From Catenaria anguillulae PL171 (lineage: Eukaryota > Blastocladiomycota > Blastocladiomycetes > Blastocladiales > Catenariaceae): a stretch of 33,719 nt of DNA. Where the stretch lies: the NCBI GenBank assembly GCA_002102555.1, contig MCFL01000264.1:1-33719 (forward strand), in the 5' to 3' direction. The position numbers and the translations under genes were made by a program. This document shows positions 25,773-33,719 of this stretch, in pieces (position 1 is the stretch's first letter; the number at the start of each line of letters is the position of its first letter). Under the pieces are notes generated by a model. It made no database searches. It saw only the letters and a program-made list of their open reading frames with translations, and was not told the DNA's origin.

Positions 25773-28700
25773 ATGCTCGCCACGGCACCGGCCGTTTCGA
25801 ATCCCTCCAGTCCCGGCCGACCGGCACCACCACGCTCGCCCTCGACAACCAAATCCGCCATGAAACACAAGCACATCGCTCCGTCCACTGCTGTTGGTGT
25901 TGGCGCGCCTGATGAGCTCAAATCCGCCTTGACGGCTGGAGACACGCTGCCGCCTCTGCCTACTTCGCCACGCCAGCAACACCACGCGGCGGACGTTGGT
26001 TCCGCCAGCAACAGCCCGCGCAGTCGCACAAACAGTCATGGCAATCGCTCTGGCTCTGGTTCGTTTTGGTTTGCTTTGTGCTGAGATGACTTGGACTGAT
26101 CAATCATCGCGTCGGTCGGTCGTGGTTGGTGGTTGAGCAAAAAAAAAAAAAGTTTCAAAGTGAAACGGTCTCACTCACTCAATCGCTTTCATGTACTCAT
26201 CATGTAGGCCCACACCCGCGCCGCGCTTCCTTTTCCACGGCCTCCGACAGTGCACCCGCCAGCGGATCGCCGGGCACGGATGCAGTCCAGTTTCTAAAGC
26301 ACCGCACCTCGCAACGCAAAAACTCCACCTCGGGAGCGTCGACGCCGCCCTCGGCCGCGGCAGCCCCTGACTCCCCGTCCTCTGCCCCCGCGTCTGCCGG
26401 CAGCAACGGCCGCAAGCACCGTCCCGCCGCCCTGCAGCTCGGCAACCACTCGACGTTTGCCTCGACCGCGGCCCCGCCCGTGGTCTCACCTTGCCTCCGC
26501 ACTGCCCCACTTCCCTCGACTTTGACCACACATGCTGCCAGTGCTGCTACGAGTGCACGCGCATCTGCCTCTTCCACATCCACTCCCAATACAACCCCGG
26601 CTTCCTCGCGCCCAGCCTCTTCGGGTCACCCTCACCCGCACACGCATCCTCACGCACAGCACGGCGGGCCTGCTCCTCTCAAATACACGCAACCCGCAGA
26701 CGCGCTCCTGCCGCCCACCGCAAACGACGGCGTCGCTCGATACACACGTGCGACCCTCTTGTCGATACGTGACTCGCTCCCTTCACCCACCCCAATTCCC
26801 GCATTTCTCAAGATCGACACCCTTTCACCAACCGACGCACCATTCCCTGCTCCAGTCACCATCATCAACAACGTGCACATTCCCACGGGTGGGCTCTCCT
26901 CTGCACTCACCAGCCCAACGTCGCCCACATTTGCGTCCAGCACCTCCCGCCGTCGCGGGTCGACGTTCGGCGGGTTCACAAGTGCGCCCGGATCGGCCAC
27001 GGGATCCAGCTTCCACATTCCACCAACCGCAACATCAACGTTGACAACCGGTCGCAACGCACGGGGAGCCTCAGGTGGGACGCATTCGCAAGTGGATCCC
27101 GTCGCGTCCACCGAGGTGCTCGAATCGAGCATGCGCAGTTTGCACGAGGCGCTGGAAAAGCTGCACAAGGATCCAATTGCTGTCGCAAAGCCCAAAGCGG
27201 CCACTGGAGAACGTACACCGGCGCCCGCACCCGTTTCCGCGCCTGGTAAACACAAGTTGAGATCGGCCGTGGTCGAGACGGACGAAAAAGTCATCACTGT
27301 CGCGGTTTCATCATCGACGTTGGCGTCGTCCAAGCTGGCGTGCGACCTGCTTGCCCCCGACGCGCGACTGTCACCGACACGTAGCGCCAGTGATGACGCT
27401 GGTTCGGGCTCTTCGGAAACCACCGTCAAGAATGCACCAATCGCTCCACTGCATGTACCGTACGAGCTCGAAGAGGGCGAAATCCCAGTGTCGCCAGTGG
27501 GCGGATCCACGGTGCACTTGCACGACATGGCCAGCCAAACGCTGGCGTCGCCTCGGAAACACTTGGCTTCGCCGCCGCCCGCGACGTCGTCAGAACCGCC
27601 ACATTCGCCGTCGTTGCTTGCGGCGCAGCTTCTGCACATGGTCGATAGCGATGAAAAGATCAATCAGGGCCCGCCGTCGGCTTCGAGCAACGCAAGCCAA
27701 GATTTCAGGAACCATCCCGCGCGCGCGTACCAACACAGTGCAATGGGTTCAAGCTTGTCGAATGTACCCGCATCGTCGCTGGCGCTCACGCTGCCGCCAG
27801 AACCCCCCGGTCCTCCGATTCCGGTCCCTGCAAGCGCAAACGTGGCCGCCACGGGTGCAGCTTCGACGCGATACCGTCAAGGATCGGGACCCACGAGCAC
27901 GCCGTCGAGTTCCGGGTGGCGCGGCCCGGGCCCGACTGGGCGCGACCCGGCCATTGGATCAAGGTCGAGGCATTCAACGAGCTCGGCCGCAGCGAGTCCG
28001 GCATCGAGTTTGATCAATGCCCCTACGTGGGCCACGTCTGCGGGCGCGTCGCCTGCATCGCCTGCACACAACCCGTTGGCGGGCTACGAGTCGCTGTTGC
28101 CCGAGCATCTGCTGCAGCAAGCCAAGGAGTCGCTTGGCTCTGGGTCTGCGCCGTCCACGTCGTCACGCACGACAGCATCGTCGTCGTCGTCGTCGGCAAG
28201 CATGCGGCCACGGCCCGCGCCTTCCGCGCCATCATCCACCTCGAGCGGCAATAAAGCGGCAGCCATGGAACTCCCTCCGGCGCTTCGCGGCAAGCTCGCG
28301 ACCTTGGACTCTGTGCAGCCGAGCGACCCAATCAAGTTGGAAGAAAACCTCGAGGCACTCAGCAAACTCGCGCCGTTTGGCGGTATTGGCGCGCCGCCCG
28401 CACGCTCGGGCGCGTACGCGTCGGCGTCGACGGCCGCCGTCATGCAGGGACAGAGTATGGGGTTGATTGCAAAGTCGCATCCGGCACCGCCGGCAGTCCT
28501 GGCGTCGACGCCGCCGCCGCTACCGCCGCCGCCTCAGGTTGGGGCGAGGGCGAGGAACGCAACGCATCCCGTGGTGGATTTGCATGGGGGTGTGCGCGGC
28601 GAGCCGTACAAGTCTGGGTCGACCGTGGACGTGCAGCGGGCGGGGACGCCGCCGCCGCAACAGCAGCCGCAGCCGCTGTCGGCGGTTGGCGCGTCGAGTT

Positions 28701-30312
28701 CATTTTTGGAACGGTTGAATGCGCGGAGGGCAGCGACGGCCCGGGTACCTTCGCCACCTACGGCGCTCATGGCGAATGTGAACAAAGGCGGAGGGCCAGC
28801 GGGGCCGCTGAGTGCAAAGAGTCTCACGGGTGGATTTGAGGGCGGCTCGAGGAGGGAGTCGCCGCCCTCTGTTGGCCAGCAGCCGGGATCGGCGGGCCCG
28901 TTTGCAAGCACGTTTGGCACGGCGGCCGCACGGCAGTCACCCGGCCCTGGGTCAAGGGGCAATAGTATGGATTTGCTGCAGGCCGGAGGTGGCAGGGCAA
29001 TGATGGAACAGTGGTGGATGTCTGACTCGGGTGGGAATCAGCAGTTTCAACAGCAGCAGTCGGCCGTGTCGCAGCAGAACAAGTACGTCAAGCTTGACAC
29101 GGTGAAAGACCGCCCTGTTGGGTTCAGCTTCACTAACTGAATGTGATTTTTAGGCAAATGGATCATCACCATCGGTACATGACGAGTCCTGCCGCCGCCC
29201 CAACGTACGCACACCGTGAAGACGCGTCCTCAACCACGGCAAATACAGTCATGAGTCCGCCCACGCCGTTTGCGCCGACGCACCACTTGCCGCCGCCGTC
29301 GCCGCTCTATACAGCGGCCTGGGACCACCAGCAGCAGCCCCATTCCGTTCATCCGCGTGATCACGCTTTTTCCCACACCCAACAACACCAACAGATGCCG
29401 CCACGTCCGCGGCGCGCATCGGGTGCGCCGCCAATGCAGCACATGTACCCGCAGCACGCGTATGGTGGCGGGCCGCTCGACCACATGTACTCGTCCTATC
29501 ACCACCATATGCCACCGGCACCGCAGCAGCCGCCCGCGCACCCACAACATCAGCTCGCGCAACACGCCATGGCCATGATGGGCACGGGGACTGGGATTCC
29601 CGCACTGTCGCCGACGATGCCCGACCTGTTGGTCCCCGACCTCAAGCGCGCGGTTGAGGCGTACTTGCGCGACGGCCAAGAGGCGCTGCTATCGGAGTAC
29701 CTGCACTTTTTGTCTTACTGCCACCCTGCGGCCGCCGTCCGGCCGTACATCAAGTCGCTGCTCACGATTGGCATCAAGCTCAAGGCGCGCGAGCGGCTCG
29801 TGGCGGCCGTGTACTTCGGGATGAAGCACGGGCATTATTCTGTGCGGGAGGTGATGGAGACGTTGGCCACGCTGGATCTCGGGGTCATAGACTTGGTCCA
29901 GGGCGGGGTGGCCATCATGATGATTGCCTTCTTGCTCGCGTGCATGCTCAAGGACTCGGTCGTCAGTCCTGTCGAGTTGGAGTGGTTGGGCAAGCAGTAC
30001 TGTGCGTCCGATCAGGTGAGTGGGCAGCGGCTGGCTGGCACGCTCGTGGCAAACTTACACGACATCATGTCGCAGCCCGAGTTTATTGCTGTCATGGGCT
30101 TGCTCAACTTGCACGACTTGTTTGGCGAGCAGAGCGCGGGCAAGATTGCGTTTCAGCTTGCGCGGTACTTGGATGTGAGCGTGGTGCAGAATGTGCTCAA
30201 GAGCTCGGGTGCCAGTGCGGGCACGACCAGCAAAGCCGCTGCCGGTAGTGGTGGCTCAGGTGCGTCGCCGACGACCTCGCCCAACGCCGCGGCGCCGTCA
30301 ATTGCTGCCTAA
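25773..30312 (+). CDS. large disordered eIF4E-binding-motif protein with C-terminal MA3-like helical region
   Basis: Exons: 25773-26058, 26208-29082 and 29154-30312 (4320 nt, 1439 residues; introns 149 and 71 nt). The first 1200 residues are Ser/Pro/Ala-rich and predicted disordered. In them, YTRATLL (274-280) fits the canonical eIF4E-binding motif YxxxxL-hydrophobic, and the context RYTRATLLSIRDSLPSP resembles 4E-T and eIF4G sites. A His/Gln/Pro-rich low-complexity stretch follows exon junction 2. Residues about 1212-1405 are strongly helical (LKRAVEAYLRDGQEALLSEY, then KARERLVAAVYFGMKHGHYS, then GGVAIMMIAFLLACMLKDS), with spacing like an MA3 domain of the eIF4G/PDCD4 kind, though divergent. 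No MIF4G domain seen, so this is not a standard eIF4G. Inference: a translation or mRNA-decay regulator that binds the cap-binding protein. The ORF and junctions are firm; the function is tentative. Confidence 0.75.
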
Positions 30313-31217
30313 TCACCGTATACTTGTTCGGTTTGGTGTGGATGATTCCCTACATCGAGTGTTTTTCTTTCTTCTCCTTTCATTTTTCATTTCATTCCCT
30401 CCGCCATCCTCGAATTCTCGTCCTCATGGTTGTTCTTGACGGACGCGCACGCTTGCGTGTCGAATCATGTCTTTATCATTATTTTTTATTTGTTGGTCTG
30501 GCTTGTCTTCCACACAATCAATCGCTCTCGCCGTGTTTGTTGCTCGCTCTTTGCCCAATATCCATCCCATCATTTCTTCTTTATTGTTGTTGTAGTATTC
30601 GCCGTCTCCTCCTTGGCCCATATCTCACCGTCGCCTCAAGAAGCGACCTCGATCTCATTCCCGATATCCCCCGCTTCAACACCTTCCTCATGGCTGCCTG
30701 CCACTCTCTTGTGGTCGCCAGTCTCGTTCTCGTCTTCAAGTTATCCGTCCTGTCCAGAGATCCTTCTCCTGTTTGTAAATACATACACATTACGTGCCCA
30801 AGGCTTGCTTGACACAATTGCATTCGAAAACAGACGGATATGGACAGACACTGCTCACACAAACACCAAGGAAACGATCGGAGGCAAGAAAGCGATGGAT
30901 TTGCAGATAGGTACAAATGTGCAGCAACAACAAGGAAGGAGCGAATTCGGGCTTGCATCAAGCAAGACCGAGCAAGGGAAAGAGACGAAGGCGGCCAAAG
31001 CAATGGCCACTGCAATGGAGAAAGGAAGACAACCCAAACAGAAACAAATGAAAAGCAAGGGAACACATTGGCAGAGGGGGAAAAAGGTATCGGGCGAGAC
31101 ACAAATAGACAATAGGATGGAGAGAGAGAAGCAAAACACAACCGTCGCTGTCGACCGACGTTCGGCACAATCAAGCAAAGTCTGACACGGCAAAATCATG
31201 GCCCAAGCACCAAAACA
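30313..31217. other. intergenic region between convergent genes
   Basis: The 3' ends of the plus gene (30312) and the minus gene (31218) face each other here. The left 300 nt are T/C-rich and look like a 3' UTR; the right part is A/G-rich on the plus strand, hence T/C-rich on the minus strand, as expected for the other gene's 3' UTR. ORFs of up to 251 codons are products of this skew and lack motifs. Confidence 0.5.
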
Positions 31218-33036
31218 TCACTGAGCGGGCGCAACCTGGGACCCATGGAAATGGCTCATCAAAGCCCTGGCCGCCTCCCTCTGGTTGACAGCGGCCCAAC
31301 GCTCCGGACCTGGCGGCGGCGGCGGCACCACGGCATGATCACGCAGGCCTGCACCGGCACCCAAGCCCACGGTCGAGCCCGAATCCGAGGGCCTGCGCCT
31401 GGCCATGGCGCGCATCTGGTTGGACTGGATCGAGCCCAGCGCCAAGTGCAGCCTGCGCAATTCACCCACCAAATCCTCTTGCGCGTGCGCGTGCACGGGC
31501 GTGTCGGGCACTGCGGGCGAGTGCGTGTTGGACATGGGCGGCGTGAGCGGCGGCGATGCCATGAGCAGATGCACGGCATCGTGCGAGGGATCAGCGGCGT
31601 GACGGATCGGTGCTTGCGGAAAATGACGGCGGGCGTGGCAAGTGCCGATGGGCTGCAACAGACAGCGACCGGCGCCGCAACGAGGGCGAGCCCGGGGTCG
31701 GCGTTGGGTAGTGCATGGACGGCCGACGGCCGCGTGACGGGTGGTCGAGGTAGTTGTGTGGGATGGTGGGCGAGTTCGGGACGGACGAGACGGAACCAGA
31801 CGAGCCAGACATGGTAGATTCGCCAGATGGCCGGCGCGTCGATGGCATGACCGGTGAGCCGCCAAACGTGCCCATGCGAGGCGAAAAGGGTGGGGAAGGG
31901 AATGCGGGTGAGACTGCGCGTTGGTAGTGGGCAGCAGCGCCAATGATGGATTCGGGGCCACGGCGTGGGATTGTCGGTGTGATTGGCGATAAGGGCTGGG
32001 CAGGAGACATGAGGGGACTTGCCGAGCCTGCCCGGCGCCGGCGGCGACTTGGTCACGGCCAACCAATTGCGGTGAGGCCGGCAAATGTGCCACCGGGAAC
32101 GGAGGCGGAGGCGACACGGACGCAGGCGTCCGTCGACCTGACAGCACTTCGGCCATGGAATGCGCATCCTGCGCACGCAATGCACGCACAATGATGGGTC
32201 CTTGATCCACCATGGTCGCGACCGACGCCGAGGAAGACCTGCGTCTGCCGCCCGCCGTTGTCGACATGCGCTTGTCCTTCTTTCCCGACTTGGTCCGCTT
32301 GACACCAGTAGTGTCGAAATGGTCCTCAGCCATAACGGGCGGCGGCGAAAAGACCAATGGGGTATCGGGCGTTGCAGCCATGGCCACGACCTTGGCCAGG
32401 GCCAATCCGCCAAGATTTGCTTTGTCGGCTCCACCACGGGGGAATCCACATTGCTGGCATCGCTGCGCAATTTCCCACAAAAAGGACGCGTGCGGCGACT
32501 CGAGCACAAGTGCAGCGCTAAGGTCCGGGATAGGACCACACAAGTCGCGATCGTTTTCGACCACGGCAATGGCACACGTGGGCGGGAGCGTGAGAGATTG
32601 GGCAGCGAGACCGGGAAGGCACAGTGCTGGCGATTTGCTCAAGTGCAAAACTGCGTGGCGCGGGGTACGGACGGCCACGGCCCAACGGTAACGGCATGCT
32701 TGGCAAACTTGGCCGAGGGTGTGGCAGAGCACGGGCGCGAGACAAGGACAGGGATGGGTGTCGAGGTGGCCAGCGTCTCGCCGCCATGTGGCTGGTGCGC
32801 CAGGAGAAGGTGAGGAGGAGAAGGACAAGTTTGGTGGGCGAAACGGGCGCCGAAAGCGAGACGCGACGGTGATCACTGGCGACGGGGGAACAGCTGACGA
32901 TGGTGTCTGCAGCCGAGTCGCGATGCCTTTGCAGGGAATACGAGGAGGCTGGCGGTCCAGGAGGGAAGGGTTCCGGCGACCGCGGCGGCGACAAGGGCAA
33001 CAGATCGCGGGTCAAGACTGGCGCCGGAGAGGACAT
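31218..33036 (-). CDS. unknown Ser/Pro-rich protein, at least four exons, last junction unresolved
   Basis: The ATG at 33036 begins MSSPAPVLTRDLLPLSPPRS. A consistent model is 33036-32733, 32650-32138 (intron 82 nt, donor GTGCTC) and 32027 onward (intron 110 nt, donor GTCGAC). The frame then reads AGSASPLMSPAQPLSP and continues Ser/Pro/Arg-rich past STRRPSGESTMSGSS. The last part, ending at 31218, is in a different frame and looks coding (EDLVGELRRLHLALGSIQSN, then WAAVNQREAARALMSHFHGS). I could not find a phase-compatible donor/acceptor pair joining these between about 31690 and 31590, so either an intron with unusual sites or a frame error lies there. The middle exon has a possibly folded block (CAIAVVENDRDLCGPIPDLS, then ALVLESPHASFLWEIAQRCQ) and a basic block (GVKRTKSGKKDKRM). 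Family unknown; it may be a phosphorylated regulatory protein. Confidence 0.5.
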
Positions 33037-33719
33037 GATGATGCAGTTGAGTTGAGATTGGAACGCGATGGTGCGTGCGTACGTGCGTACGTGCGTGCGG
33101 GATGGTGTGTTGATGTCAGACGACAGCGAGATGGTGGGCTGAAGTCTTGAAGGTGGAAGAACGGGCCAGAGGCGTGGAGGGTATTAGTTTTACTTATTTA
33201 CTTGTTTGGATTTGGAAACGGCACGCGAGACTTGGGCTTCCGAGTGCGAGACGCACGACGGAAGAGACGCGACTCGACTCGCTGCAGAGACTTGGATGCC
33301 AAAAGCATACAATTCGTGTTGGGGCAAACTTGGGCCGGAAGACAACGGGTGCCAAGGTGCCAATGGTATTCCAATGGAGGTGGGCAAATGGTACGCACCG
33401 TTCAAAATGGCGCTGATGTGCGATGGCAGCCCCAGGGATCGAATCACCGTGTGCGACGATTACGTAGGACAACTGATGAGGACAGAGGGAAATTGGGTCA
33501 TCAGTATCGTAACTAACGGTGGAAGATGAGCGCTAAGGAAAGTGTCCGGGGTGACGCTCGGCGACCAAGCCAAACCCAAGTCAAAAAGACGGGTGATAAA
33601 GCTTATTAGAGGCAGCGACTCGGAACGGCAACCCACTGAAAGCCCACATGATTTGGCTCCAAAAGCAGCTGCCAGCACATGGCGACCGCGCGACCGAGCC
33701 GTGATCACCCGAGTGCGAG
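33037..33719. other. right-edge region, no gene supported
   Basis: Upstream flank of the minus-strand gene at 33036. A plus-strand frame at 33206-33529 and overlapping minus-strand frames lack motifs and good starts. A GTGCGTAC-type simple repeat lies at about 33070-33099. Confidence 0.4.
33070..33099. repeat. GTGCGTAC-type simple repeat
   Basis: Alternating GTGC and GTAC units (about 30 nt) just upstream of the minus-strand gene start at 33036, in its presumed 5' leader or core promoter. It is partly self-complementary and purine-pyrimidine alternating. Confidence 0.7.

Noticed and set aside
26650-27663. 337-codon minus-strand ORF
   Set aside because: Antisense to the large disordered-protein gene, whose frame continues well beyond on both sides with matched splice phases.
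30430-31185. 251-codon plus-strand ORF
   Set aside because: Spans two facing 3' UTR-like, strand-skewed tracts; low-complexity product (hydrophobic then Lys/Gln-rich) without domains.
31259-32575. 438-codon minus-strand ORF
   Set aside because: Arg/Trp/Cys-rich composition typical of an out-of-frame reading; the neighbouring frames hold the plausible Ser/Pro-rich protein.
33206-33529. 107-codon plus-strand ORF near the right edge
   Set aside because: Overlaps several equally long frames on both strands; no motif or preferred start context.

Overview
The window is nuclear DNA from a fungus. Evidence: genes are split by short introns (mostly 51-149 nt), spacing is compact, and it carries a fungal-type phosphatidylethanolamine methyltransferase (CHO2), a Rho-family GTPase, an ABCC/MRP transporter and long Ser/Pro/Ala-rich proteins. 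Composition is GC-rich. A zoosporic, early-diverging lineage such as Blastocladiomycota or Chytridiomycota is my guess from overall impression; the sequence alone does not prove it. I see no rRNA, tRNA, CRISPR array, viral element or recognisable transposase.

Layout. 1-2667 (minus strand): the probable start of a gene leaving the left edge, a small predicted membrane protein (two exons) and a TB2/DP1/HVA22 (REEP-like) ER-shaping protein (three exons). 3295-4268 (plus): a five-exon Rho-type GTPase with an unusual internal insertion. 5159-6220 (plus): an intronless zinc-free MDR oxidoreductase. 6946-12311 (plus): a complete 15-exon ABCC transporter of 1429 residues, including microexons of 20 and 11 nt. 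12312-16234: a long gene-poor stretch with a 58-base T tract. 16235-16805 (minus): a small Cys-rich unknown protein. 18877-21975 (minus): CHO2, three exons, 980 residues. 22775 to about 24310 (minus): an unknown single-pass membrane protein whose first exon is not resolved. 24417-24758 (minus): a small unknown ORF. 25773-30312 (plus): a 1439-residue, largely disordered protein with an eIF4E-binding motif and a C-terminal helical MA3-like region. 31218-33036 (minus): a Ser/Pro-rich unknown protein, last junction unresolved. The right end is empty as far as I can see.

The genes do not form a pathway; this is ordinary eukaryotic neighbourhood structure. CHO2 (phosphatidylcholine synthesis) and the TB2/HVA22 protein both act in the ER membrane, but nothing links them beyond proximity.

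The most notable cross-gene signal is in the splice sites. Of 28 introns I could place, 24 carry C at donor position +4 and 18 begin GTAC (typically GTACGT or GTACGC), unlike the usual fungal GTAAGT/GTATGT. Exon coordinates below were placed by eye from reading frame, GT-AG sites and family conservation; each complete model has an exact multiple-of-three coding length.
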